From positions 5,168,501 to 5,232,500 of the forward strand of contig NZ_CP050063.1 in NCBI RefSeq assembly GCF_011604685.1: a stretch of DNA of 64,000 nucleotides, written 5' to 3'. The position numbers were made by a program, and so were the translations under genes. The notes under the pieces were generated by a model. The model saw only the letters and a list, made by a program, of their open reading frames with translations, searched no databases and was not told the DNA's origin. This DNA is from Spirosoma aureum. Its GTDB lineage: Bacteria > Bacteroidota > Bacteroidia > Cytophagales > Spirosomataceae. Below, piece after piece: positions 42,633 to 51,163 of the stretch (its first letter is position 1; every line of letters begins with the position of its first letter).

Positions 42633-44015
42633 ATGATACGATCAGGAAGAATCCAGTTGCCTTTTGCGCTGGCGATGCTTCTGTTAATGACGCAATGCCA
42701 GCATATAAATACCGAACCTCCCAACACGCAAGGGTTTGATCAACCGATACCGCCCATGATTTCGTATCTGGCTGGCCCCATTACGTTTCAGCTACGTGAA
42801 TTGCAGGACAAAATCAACCGCGAACTTGATCCGGTTCTGGTGGGTAAGGATTCGAAAGAGGGGAAAAAAGGGAGTGTATTGTCGTTTAGGGTAGAACGTT
42901 CAGGACCGGTACACATTCAGTATATCAATCAACAGATTTTACTTTCTGCTCCGCTGCAACTTTGGCTGACTAAACCATTCAGCTCTGATGATACGCCACC
43001 CAAGAAGCCATTTTGCGCCTTAAATGTCAACTTTCAAAGCCCCCTAAGTGTGACCCCAAACTGGCGGCTTTCCAGTAAGGTTAAATTTACCAATTACCAA
43101 TGGATCACGGAACCAGAAATTCGGCTGCTGGGTAAAGAAATCTCGTTGACAAATTTTGCCCAGAAAATACTGGAAAAGCATCGAACATCGATCGAAAAAG
43201 CTATTGATTCGGCGGTTTATAAGGATTTACGGCTCGATAAAACGGTAAACCCAATCTGGCAGGATATTCAAAAACCCCTGTTGATCAACGAACAGTATGG
43301 TTTGTGGTTAATACCCAAGCCGGTCAGTGTTGCGGCCAGTCCTATCACGGGAAATACAAAAGCAATAACTACACATCTGCGCATTGCTTTTGAGACACAG
43401 ACAGCTTTAAAACCCAAAGAACCCATTCGACCTAAAGTTCCGCTCCCTCAGTTACAGAAACGGGACACGGTAGCACAAACCTCTGATTTACACGTCATTA
43501 GTTTTATTCCATATGCAGATATCAATCGAATGTTGGCACGTACCTTCGCGAAGGAACCGCAAAAATTGGCACTTGGCATGCTGACGATCAAAAAGGTATC
43601 GGTGTATGGTGGGCAGCATGCCCTGCTTGTTAAAGCTGAAGTTAGTGGACTGATCGATGGAATTCTTTATCTGCGTGGCCGTCCGGCGTTTGATACGACA
43701 ACAAATACACTGCATATTCAGAATCTGGACTTCGATAGTACAACGGACAATGCCCTCTCGAAAATCTCCAATTCGATTGTGCACGACGGGTTACGCAAGT
43801 TATTGGAAGGCATGCTGATTATTCCGCTTGGAGATCAGATCGCGCAGTTACCTAAGAAAATTAATGAGGCCTTTGAAAAAGGGCCGGGCAAAAAGATGGA
43901 CATGGGCATTCAGTCCTTTGAGTTTGTTCCTCAGAAAATAGCCATCCTACCCGATGGTATTCAGGCGTTGATTCACGTTAAATCTAAAGTTGGCGTTCAG
44001 ATTCAAAAATTGTAA
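42633..44015 (+). CDS. DUF4403 family lipoprotein
   Basis: 460 aa. Signal region LPFALAMLLLMTQC with Cys22 as likely lipid anchor (lipobox imperfect, Gln before Cys). The rest has two similar halves rich in beta strands (SYLAGPITFQLRELQDKINREL and VISFIPYADINRMLARTFAKEP), as in DUF4403, which may form a BPI/TULIP-like lipid-binding fold. The ends IPLGDQIAQLPKKINEAFEK and ALIHVKSKVGVQIQ are typical. 11 nt precede the next gene, so these two are likely an operon. Confidence 0.88.
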   Translation: MIRSGRIQLPFALAMLLLMTQCQHINTEPPNTQGFDQPIPPMISYLAGPITFQLRELQDKINRELDPVLVGKDSKEGKKGSVLSFRVERSGPVHIQYINQQILLSAPLQLWLTKPFSSDDTPPKKPFCALNVNFQSPLSVTPNWRLSSKVKFTNYQWITEPEIRLLGKEISLTNFAQKILEKHRTSIEKAIDSAVYKDLRLDKTVNPIWQDIQKPLLINEQYGLWLIPKPVSVAASPITGNTKAITTHLRIAFETQTALKPKEPIRPKVPLPQLQKRDTVAQTSDLHVISFIPYADINRMLARTFAKEPQKLALGMLTIKKVSVYGGQHALLVKAEVSGLIDGILYLRGRPAFDTTTNTLHIQNLDFDSTTDNALSKISNSIVHDGLRKLLEGMLIIPLGDQIAQLPKKINEAFEKGPGKKMDMGIQSFEFVPQKIAILPDGIQALIHVKSKVGVQIQKL

Positions 44016-44026
44016 GACCTTAAACT

Positions 44027-44818
44027 ATGCTCATTCTAATCGGTGTCGTTGTGCTTCTAGCAGGTTGGTTGATCTGGCGAAACAGGCAACAGAAAAAACA
44101 GGACCTGGTACCTCTACCAACCAATTATCCGCAACTTTTGCAGGACTATGTTCCATATTATCGATCACTAAGCAACGATAAAAAGAAGCTGTTCGAAGAT
44201 CGGATCAATCATTTTCTGCATCATATCCGAATCGAAGGTGTTGGAACAAACGTCGATGAAATTGATAAGGTACTGGTAGCCAGTAGTGCCATTATTCCAA
44301 TTTTTGGTTTCAGCGATTGGTACTATCCATTAACCGATGTTCTGCTCTATGAAGATCGGTTTAATGAAGCCTACGAAACCTCGGGCGATGGACGGAATAT
44401 TCTGGGAATGGTGGGCGAAGGCGGGGCCTTAAAAAGCGCAATGGTTCTCTCGAAACCGGCGCTCCATGAAGGATTTGCCAATGAAACCAGTAAAGGAAAT
44501 ACGGGCATTCATGAGTTTGTTCACCTTCTCGATAAAGTCGATGGGGCCACCGATGGCCTGCCGGAATACCTGCTCGAAAAAAGCCATATTAAACCCTGGC
44601 TTCAACTGATTCACAAGAGCATCGATGCCATTAAAGCTAACCATTCCGATATCAATCCATACGGCATAACCAATGAAGCCGAGTTTTTTGCCGTGGTTTC
44701 CGAGTATTTCTTCAAACGTCCCGACCTGCTTCACGAAAAACACCCGGAGCTTTTCGCCCGACTGGAGGAGATCTTTCATCAGAATCCGTCTGCACCCACT
44801 AAAGAGTTTACATTGTAA
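44027..44818 (+). CDS. MtfA-like M90 zinc metallopeptidase
   Basis: 263 aa. One N-terminal membrane helix (MLILIGVVVLLAGWLIW), then the MtfA/DUF980 domain. Zinc motif H162EFVH166 in IHEFVHLLDKVDGATDG, third ligand in NEAEFFAVVSEYFF. LVASSAIIPIFGF and VLLYEDRF are further family marks. E. coli MtfA is a glucose-regulation peptidase binding Mlc; no Mlc is seen here. Anchored in the membrane, unlike MtfA. Follows the DUF4403 gene by 11 nt. Confidence 0.9.
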   Translation: MLILIGVVVLLAGWLIWRNRQQKKQDLVPLPTNYPQLLQDYVPYYRSLSNDKKKLFEDRINHFLHHIRIEGVGTNVDEIDKVLVASSAIIPIFGFSDWYYPLTDVLLYEDRFNEAYETSGDGRNILGMVGEGGALKSAMVLSKPALHEGFANETSKGNTGIHEFVHLLDKVDGATDGLPEYLLEKSHIKPWLQLIHKSIDAIKANHSDINPYGITNEAEFFAVVSEYFFKRPDLLHEKHPELFARLEEIFHQNPSAPTKEFTL

Positions 44819-44960
44819 ACGGTCGACTTTTAGATGAATAAATGGGTAGATGGCTCGCCCATAAGACTTCGTTCGATAGGCAATTCCTGTAAATCCCCAA
44901 CAGTATAGGTTGCCGATTGTGCCCGTATTCCCTGAACCTCCAAATCTACTGTTTACTAAA

Positions 44961-45752
44961 ATGAAACCTAGTATCCGAAAACCAATTGGCGTAATAAAAT
45001 CTCTACTGATCACTATAGTTACACTTAGCATTCCTTTAAGCGCTGTAGCTCAGGTGGGCGTTGGAACGAAAGCACCCATAGGAGCTGAAGTTTTATTTGA
45101 TGGGTCGCGCAAGATGCTCGACGAAAAGTGGACTTATTGGCAGGGACCCCGTTTAGCGGCAACATTACCCATCAAATGGGCTATTGAAAAAGATCCGGCG
45201 GGTAGCGGAACCGTCATGAATACCAATGATCCGGCAGCTGCGGGTGGTAAATACGGTGCTGCCGACATTGTAACAAAGCAAACCTTTCGCGATTTCCGGC
45301 TGCATGTGGAGTTTTACGTGAGCAAACCGGGTGGCAACAGTGGCGTGTATCTGCAAAACCGCTATGAGATCCAGGTATTTGATGGTGATACAACCTCCCA
45401 TGGGTTAGGCGCTGTAATCAATGAATCTCCATCGCCCTACAAACTCTATACAGGTGCTGGAAAGTGGAATGCGTATGATATTGAATTTCGGGCTGCCCGT
45501 TTCAAAGATGGCAAACGCACAGAACCTGCCATGGTGACCTTGTATTTAAATGGCAAAAAAGCACACACCAATCAGACGATCAATCAAGTCTGGGGAGGAC
45601 CAAACTCGGGAATTGATGGCGGCAACGATGGTGGTAAAGGCATTACTGACACGCCCGGAGGTCTGAAATTACAAGCCGAAGGCCACGATGTGCTTTACCG
45701 GAATATCTGGATTAAAGAACTGGATATAAAACAGGCAAATACGGATTTTTAA
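44961..45752 (+). CDS. exported DUF1080 (3-keto-disaccharide hydrolase-like) protein
   Basis: 263 aa from ATG 44961; signal peptide VIKSLLITIVTLSIPLSAVAQ. DUF1080 marks: EVLFDGSRKMLDEKWTYWQG, FRDFRLHVEFYVSKPGGNSGVYLQNRYEIQVFD, GKWNAYDIEFRAARF, and a final LQAEGHDVLYRNIWIKEL. The fold is a concanavalin-like beta sandwich; some members hydrolyse 3-keto-glycosides. Predicted periplasmic. The frame is open above to 44910 but the signal peptide sets the start. Confidence 0.92.
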   Translation: MKPSIRKPIGVIKSLLITIVTLSIPLSAVAQVGVGTKAPIGAEVLFDGSRKMLDEKWTYWQGPRLAATLPIKWAIEKDPAGSGTVMNTNDPAAAGGKYGAADIVTKQTFRDFRLHVEFYVSKPGGNSGVYLQNRYEIQVFDGDTTSHGLGAVINESPSPYKLYTGAGKWNAYDIEFRAARFKDGKRTEPAMVTLYLNGKKAHTNQTINQVWGGPNSGIDGGNDGGKGITDTPGGLKLQAEGHDVLYRNIWIKELDIKQANTDF

Positions 45753-45823
45753 TGCATTATACGGGTAGGAGCCCTTTACCGACGAACAGCTTTCAATCAG
45801 TCGTTTGCAACTTTACTAGCACT

Positions 45824-45843
45824 AAAGGCAGAAGACTTCTGCC
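45824..45843 (-). terminator. possible terminator after coaD
   Basis: GGCAGAAGACTTCTGCC (45827-45843) folds as a short hairpin; on the minus strand TTTAG follows it. Lies 73 nt after the coaD stop codon. Confidence 0.4.
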
Positions 45844-45915
45844 CTATCCAGTCCATACCCGATAACTTGCCATCGACCATAGCGGTCACTTGTGGATGTC
45901 ATCCTGCAACGAAAC

Positions 45916-46383
45916 CTAGGCAGGCTGATTTACTAACTTATACGGCAGAAATTCATCGACCTGCTGACCGTAGCGATGCAGATCACGAATTATGCTCGAA
46001 CTGATTGGCGCTAAATGGGGCGATGTGATGAGAAAAACGGTCTCTACTTCTTCGTAAACGTAGCGGTTAACCTGCGATATTCCGTTTTCATATTCAAAAT
46101 CGGTTGTATTCCGCAACCCCCTCAACAGGAATGTTGCTCCTTCTTTACGAGCAACATTAGCCGTCAGATCATCGTAACTCATAACCCGAACAGCAGGGTA
46201 ATGCCGAAACGCTTCCTCAATCAGGTGCATCATCTGTTCGAGGGGAAAATAGCGTTCCTTACGCGCGTTACGGCCAATACCGATAACAACTTCATCGAAA
46301 AGGCGTAGCCCCCGCAAAACAATATCTTCGTGGCCTTTGGTGAATGGATCAAAGGACCCAGGGAACAGAGCGATTCGTTTCAT
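45916..46383 (-). CDS. coaD: pantetheine-phosphate adenylyltransferase CoaD
   Basis: 155 aa. Catalyses ATP + 4'-phosphopantetheine to dephospho-CoA, the fourth step of coenzyme A synthesis. The nucleotidyltransferase motif is PGSFDPFTKGH at residues 8-18; RGLRNTTDFEYE binds phosphopantetheine; ISSSIIRDL is the ISSTxxR-type motif. Length is normal. Follows the DUF3822 gene by 51 nt on the same strand, a common pairing in Bacteroidota. Confidence 0.97.
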   Translation of the reverse strand: MKRIALFPGSFDPFTKGHEDIVLRGLRLFDEVVIGIGRNARKERYFPLEQMMHLIEEAFRHYPAVRVMSYDDLTANVARKEGATFLLRGLRNTTDFEYENGISQVNRYVYEEVETVFLITSPHLAPISSSIIRDLHRYGQQVDEFLPYKLVNQPA

Positions 46384-46434
46384 AAACGATAGATGATCGA
46401 AAAGGAAACCGGTAAATACGTCTAGTGGTTCCCT

Positions 46435-47325
46435 TCATTCAGTCAACAAAGAAAGTCCGTATAGACTTAAATAGCGATGTTCAAGCAGTTCTTCAAATTC
46501 ATCAGCTAATGTCAGGCTTGATGGCGTATGACCAAATACCAGATTGGGCATAAATCGGCTTAATTCGGTATATGCTTCCGCAAAAGGCGTAATTTCTCCG
46601 TACAGGAAAATTGTAGTCTCTTCGGGATTCAGATTCTGTTCATCCAATACGTACAGTAAGTAATACGCCAGGTCCTGTACATTTTTATACCCGAATCGAT
46701 TGCAATAGCATAGTTGATGCTCCCGGCGATAGATCACCGTAACGAACTCATCTTCGAAATATAGCCAGACATTTTGGGGCGACAGTAACAGTCGATCCAA
46801 ATCGGCAGTAGCCTGAATTAGTGAGCCTGTCTGGTGAATAAATACGGACGGTTGTAATGGATAGGCTCCCGAAAAGAAATCAACAAGTTGATGCTCCAGG
46901 TTAAAGACTGACAGAAACCCTTCACTATCGTGCGTATATGATTTCGCAAATTCGTGGGCTGGTAATGCATTGCCCCGCATCATGGCCAGATAGCTACTGG
47001 CATATTCTTTTCGAAAGAGCGGTTTGGGTATAAGCGTAAATGATGACGAGTTAATCCCAATTCGAATTTCCTGCCAGGGGCCAGCCGACAGCACAGGATG
47101 GCTACGAAACACATCCGGTAACACTTCGGTAAGCGGGCGATCGGTCAGTAATGATGGAAATGTATAATCTTCAAGATAGCAACCCCGCCGACGTGCATCC
47201 TGAACCATAAACCGAAATCGGTCACGACCAACTTCCAGACATAACACTGATTTGGCCGTCCTCGCAGGATCGAACGAATTAGAACGGATAGTTACGGTTG
47301 GAGTGAGGGTCACAGTGATTTGCAC
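46435..47325 (-). CDS. DUF3822 family protein
   Basis: 296 aa from a GTG start. DUF3822 proteins are Bacteroidota-specific and look like actin-fold (ASKHA) proteins; here KSVLCLEVGRDRFRFMVQDARR and VWLYFEDEFVTVIYRREHQLCYCNRF fit that pattern. Its role is unknown. In many relatives rsmD lies between it and coaD; here they are adjacent with no rsmD. No signal peptide. Confidence 0.88.
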   Translation of the reverse strand: MQITVTLTPTVTIRSNSFDPARTAKSVLCLEVGRDRFRFMVQDARRRGCYLEDYTFPSLLTDRPLTEVLPDVFRSHPVLSAGPWQEIRIGINSSSFTLIPKPLFRKEYASSYLAMMRGNALPAHEFAKSYTHDSEGFLSVFNLEHQLVDFFSGAYPLQPSVFIHQTGSLIQATADLDRLLLSPQNVWLYFEDEFVTVIYRREHQLCYCNRFGYKNVQDLAYYLLYVLDEQNLNPEETTIFLYGEITPFAEAYTELSRFMPNLVFGHTPSSLTLADEFEELLEHRYLSLYGLSLLTE

Positions 47326-47433
47326 GGATTCAGGGCAGCGGTTAATTGAGAATAAGGAAAGATAACAAAGTCACAAAAAATTAACATTTCATCTCCTTAT
47401 CATGTCAAGTGATAACAAAATAGATTAAAATAT

Positions 47434-47979
47434 TTAATAGTGCAAATACCCCCGCAACTGAAATACGTCTTCCAATGAACTGCAATATCGAAATAAAGCA
47501 TGTATTTTTTCGGGTGACTGCTCCTTAATTTCATCAAAACCCATAAACCGAACCTCATCTATGAGCTGGTCATCAGGTCTCATTTCCGGATCTATACCTT
47601 TCCGGAGTGATCCGCCTATGCGCTGTACGGCAAAAAACAATTCGACAGCATGTAGTGGTGGCGCCACGAATTCATTCACAAAAAGCAATTCACCAATCGC
47701 AACATCCAGACCGGTTTCTTCAGCAAATTCACGAATCAACGCATTAGGTGCCGTTTCGCCAAACTCCACGCCCCCACCAGGCGGACTCCAGAACGTATTG
47801 GCTGGCCCAAGCCCCCGGTGCCGAACCATCAACAAACGGTTTCCCTCCCGAAATAAGCCGCAAACCCGCAGCCGCAATCGGTTGCCATAAATTGACACTA
47901 CTTCTGTCTGGGGTTTACCCAACGTTCCCGAAGACGTATTATCCTCAGAGCGGTCGGGCAAATGTATGGATTGCGTCAC
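47434..47979 (-). CDS. NUDIX hydrolase
   Basis: 181 aa from a GTG start. The Nudix box is complete: GGVEFGETAPNALIREFAEETGL fits GX5EX7REUXEEXGU. The substrate (a nucleoside diphosphate derivative) cannot be told. Upstream of DUF3822 and coaD on the same strand with a 108-nt gap. Confidence 0.92.
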   Translation of the reverse strand: MTQSIHLPDRSEDNTSSGTLGKPQTEVVSIYGNRLRLRVCGLFREGNRLLMVRHRGLGPANTFWSPPGGGVEFGETAPNALIREFAEETGLDVAIGELLFVNEFVAPPLHAVELFFAVQRIGGSLRKGIDPEMRPDDQLIDEVRFMGFDEIKEQSPEKIHALFRYCSSLEDVFQLRGYLHY

Positions 47980-48020
47980 GCTACAACAGATTTTGGGGAC
48001 GCAAAGGTAGGAAATTTTGA

Positions 48021-48081
48021 TGTATGATATAAGGCATTGCGTAACTGAAGTAATTATATACCTGTCACCTTATATCATACA
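48021..48081. repeat. 14-bp inverted repeat
   Basis: TGTATGATATAAGG (48021-48034) and CCTTATATCATACA (48068-48081) are exact reverse complements with a 33-nt centre. Placed between the CBS gene stop and the NUDIX gene start, both on the minus strand. It could be a terminator or an operator; there is no T-run. Confidence 0.7.
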
Positions 48082-48088
48082 GCATCTA

Positions 48089-48523
48089 TCAATAGCTTCC
48101 CGTTATGTAACTCTCCAGCGAATCGATGCGCGTCTTCTGATCGCGGATGATCGCCGTTACAACGTCATTGATCGAAATTATACCAATCAGTTCACCTTTA
48201 TCCATCACCGGCAGGTGGCGAATATGCCGATCCGACATAATGACCATACACTCCTCCAGCAGTTGCTCGGGTTCTATGGTAATTACGTGCTTGGTCATAA
48301 CATCGGCAACCAGTGTATCATCAGAATGGCGATCTTTCAGGATAACTTTCCGGGCGTAATCGCGCTCGGAAAAAATACCCGTTAGCTTCCCATCATCAAC
48401 GACCAATACGGCTCCGATGTTTTTATCGGCCATAAGTTTAAGCGCATCGAGAACTGTTTCACCAGACGAAACTGAGTAGAGCGCATTAACAGCTTTCCCT
48501 TGAAGAATGTGACGTATTTTCAT
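48089..48523 (-). CDS. CBS domain pair protein
   Basis: 144 aa made of two CBS domains: SVSSGETVLDALKLMADKNIGAVLVVDDGKLTGIFSERDY (about 17-58) and ITIEPEQLLEECMVIMSDRHIRHLPVMDKGELIGIISINDV (about 80-122). Such stand-alone pairs bind adenosyl ligands (AMP, ATP, SAM) and regulate partners; no partner gene is evident. Cytosolic. Confidence 0.93.
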   Translation of the reverse strand: MKIRHILQGKAVNALYSVSSGETVLDALKLMADKNIGAVLVVDDGKLTGIFSERDYARKVILKDRHSDDTLVADVMTKHVITIEPEQLLEECMVIMSDRHIRHLPVMDKGELIGIISINDVVTAIIRDQKTRIDSLESYITGSY

Positions 48524-48687
48524 GTGGCCGAAGGAGTTAGTGGTGGGGTGAAGATAGGAAAAAAGCCAGAACCTGGAAAGAGAGTAGGGATAAAGAAATA
48601 AATAATTGTAAAAAAAGTCTTTTTTCAGCGCGCTTTCGCTCAGTTACTCTCCTTTTTACTTTGCCTGTTTTTTCGTATATTAGAAGC

Positions 48688-50178
48688 ATGAATGAAACCC
48701 AAACGGCTGCGCATTTATTGGCCAAACGCTTCCCTTATAAACCTACCATTGGGCAACAGCAATTTTTCGAACAGATCGGTGCGTTCATCGCTCAGGAAGA
48801 ATTTGAACACTATCGGGACTGTTTTCTGCTACGCGGTTACGCCGGAACTGGTAAAACAACCCTTGTCGGAACACTCATTAAAGTACTGCCTCGTTTTGGC
48901 TATAAATCCGTGCTGCTGGCTCCTACGGGTCGGGCAGCAAAAGTCATGTTCAATTATGCCAAGAAACCTGCCCAGACAATTCACCGAAAAATTTATCGCC
49001 AGGTAGCCGATCCTGGTTCGGGCAATCTGGCTTTTCAACGGCAAAAAAATTACCACGAAGACACCCTATTTATTGTTGATGAGGCCTCCATGATCTCCGA
49101 TGAGGCTGACTTCGGCGGTAAAGGATTACTGACTGATCTGATTGACTTTGTGTTCGAAAATCCTGGCAATAAACTGATGCTGGTTGGAGACACCGCCCAG
49201 CTTCCTCCCATTGGCCGGGAACTAAGCCCGGCGCTTGACCGGGGCTTTCTCGCCAGTGCATTCGATATGACCGTATATGAACAGGAATTGACCGAGGTGA
49301 TGCGTCAGGAAGAAGAATCAGGAATTCTTTACAATGCAACCAGCCTGCGCATTTTACTTGGCGATACCGAGCCAACTCCCAAAGCGGTTGGATTTGATGC
49401 ACTCCTGAACGACAATAGCCATTCTGTAAACACGGATGTGCCTGCCATTCAACTAAATGTGCGGTCATTCAGCGATATTTTTAAAATGCCACTCACGAAA
49501 CTCGAAGATGGCATTCGGTATGCCTATGACAAATATGGCCGGGAGAATACAGCAATAATCTGTCGCTCCAACAAAACAGCGGTCCAGTACAATCAGTTTG
49601 TCCGCCGGATGATCGACCAGTGCGAAGAAGAACTCGACGCGGGCGATATGCTGATGATTGCCCGGAATAATTACACGGTGCTTGAAGAGGACTCACCTGC
49701 TGGTTTTCTGGCAAACGGTGAATTTGCCGAGGTGCTTAAAATCCGCAATAAAGAGGAAATGCATGGTTTCCGGTTCGCTACGGTTACCCTACGCCTGGTG
49801 GATTATGAAGAACAGCCTGATTTTGAGGCTAAAATTCTGCTCGATACCCTTCATTCACCCGTCCCTTCGCTCACATCGGAGCAGCATAAAGCGCTTTATG
49901 AAAGCGTAATGAAAGATTACTTTTATATCAAAAGCAAGAAAGAGCGAGCAGAGGCTGTCCGACGCGATCCTTATTTAAATGCCCTACAGGTGAAGTTTGC
50001 CTATGCGTTGACGTGTCATAAAGCACAGGGCGGCCAGTGGAGCGCCGTCTTTATCGATCAGGGTTTTTTGCCTGATGGTCAGGTTAACAATGAATTTGTT
50101 CGTTGGCTGTACACGGCGTTGACACGCGCCACGGACGAAGCATTTCTGATGAATTTCAATGCCCAGTTTTTTGGTTAA
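48688..50178 (+). CDS. superfamily 1 (RecD2/Pif1-like) DNA helicase
   Basis: 496 aa from ATG 48688 (MNETQTAAHLLAKRF). Walker A GYAGTGKT at 50-57, motif Ia LLAPTGRAAK, motif II FIVDEASM, motif III LMLVGDTAQLPPIG, and the C-terminal UvrD-like motif YALTCHKAQGGQWSAVFID with VRWLYTALTRA. Unwinds DNA 5' to 3' by family rule. It lacks the long N-terminal region of RecD2. Stands alone and diverges from the CBS gene. Confidence 0.93.
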   Translation: MNETQTAAHLLAKRFPYKPTIGQQQFFEQIGAFIAQEEFEHYRDCFLLRGYAGTGKTTLVGTLIKVLPRFGYKSVLLAPTGRAAKVMFNYAKKPAQTIHRKIYRQVADPGSGNLAFQRQKNYHEDTLFIVDEASMISDEADFGGKGLLTDLIDFVFENPGNKLMLVGDTAQLPPIGRELSPALDRGFLASAFDMTVYEQELTEVMRQEEESGILYNATSLRILLGDTEPTPKAVGFDALLNDNSHSVNTDVPAIQLNVRSFSDIFKMPLTKLEDGIRYAYDKYGRENTAIICRSNKTAVQYNQFVRRMIDQCEEELDAGDMLMIARNNYTVLEEDSPAGFLANGEFAEVLKIRNKEEMHGFRFATVTLRLVDYEEQPDFEAKILLDTLHSPVPSLTSEQHKALYESVMKDYFYIKSKKERAEAVRRDPYLNALQVKFAYALTCHKAQGGQWSAVFIDQGFLPDGQVNNEFVRWLYTALTRATDEAFLMNFNAQFFG

Positions 50179-50199
50179 AACCCTGTGGCCTTAAATCAA

Positions 50200-50282
50200 G
50201 TTTACATTATTCGGTTAACCGCTTATAGCAAAACCTCTGCTAAGCTACCGGATCGGAGCAAAGTAAACTGAATAGTGTAAAC
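50200..50282. repeat. imperfect 17-bp inverted repeat
   Basis: GTTTACATTATTCGGTT (50200-50216) and AACTGAATAGTGTAAAC (50266-50282) match as reverse complements at 15 of 17 positions, enclosing 49 nt. It fills most of the gap between the helicase and DUF4126 genes. There is no U-tract. It could be an operator or a terminator element. Confidence 0.55.
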
Positions 50283-50300
50283 AATTAACGTTCACGAGTT

Positions 50301-50936
50301 ATGTCCATTGAATGGATCATGAGCGCCTGTATTGGCGTCGGTTTGGCCGCCTGCTGTGGTTTCAGGGTGTTTGTACCCTTACTGATTGCCAGTGTGGCCA
50401 CCAAACTAGGGCTTATTGGCACCGTAACAGGCTTTGAATGGCTTAGTGGCTGGCCTGCGTTGATTGGTCTGTCGATGGCGACCATTTTTGAAATCGGGGC
50501 CTATTACATTCCCTGGCTCGACAACCTGCTCGACACGCTGGCGACACCCGCATCCATCATTGCTGGAACTTTGCTTAGTACGTCATTTCTGCACATCGAT
50601 AATCCAGTGCTTCATTGGGGGCTTGGGCTAATGCTTGGCGGTAGTTCGGCGGGTATTGTACAGGCCGGTACGAGTTTACTCCGGCTCGGTTCGACAGCCG
50701 CAACGGGTGGTGTAGCCAACCCGGTCGTGGCTACGGGCGAAAATGTAGCCTCGTTTGGCTTATCGCTCTTTACTATTTTTCTGCCTCTGATTGCCGTTGT
50801 GATTATTGGCGTTGTCTTAATTTTCATCATTGGCCGATTGCTGGCCAAGCGGAAAATATGGTTCACACGCGCTCCTGCGAAACAGGCAGGCGGCTCCATT
50901 ACGCAAATCCCCCGTAGTAGCAATGGCCGGGCTTAA
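50301..50936 (+). CDS. DUF4126 membrane protein
   Basis: 211 aa with about five hydrophobic segments. The start IMSACIGVGLAACCGFRVFVPLL and later WLDNLLDTLATPASIIAGTLLS and TGGVANPVVATGENVASFGLS are DUF4126 marks. Transport-like or channel-like membrane protein of unknown function. The C-terminal tail is basic and cytosolic. Confidence 0.9.
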   Translation: MSIEWIMSACIGVGLAACCGFRVFVPLLIASVATKLGLIGTVTGFEWLSGWPALIGLSMATIFEIGAYYIPWLDNLLDTLATPASIIAGTLLSTSFLHIDNPVLHWGLGLMLGGSSAGIVQAGTSLLRLGSTAATGGVANPVVATGENVASFGLSLFTIFLPLIAVVIIGVVLIFIIGRLLAKRKIWFTRAPAKQAGGSITQIPRSSNGRA

Positions 50937-51163
50937 CCTGAACGATTGATCCAAAGCACACTGGCCCGAGCGGTGCTACGGCTACTTGTTATGTACAAGT
51001 TAGTCACCTTAAGTTGTGGCACAACTCTACGCGAAAGTTTACTTTTATTAAATGTATCTTAGTCTATATTATAAATCTTCTGTTGTTGGCTTTTAGTCTC
51101 CATAAGGTAAACTTCAGGTTTATTGATTTCCCAATGAACGCTGAAGTTTGGTGACAATGCGAT

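Noticed and set aside
44429..45031. 200-codon minus-strand open frame
   Set aside because: Antisense to the MtfA-like gene, whose HEFVH motif and full domain are convincing.
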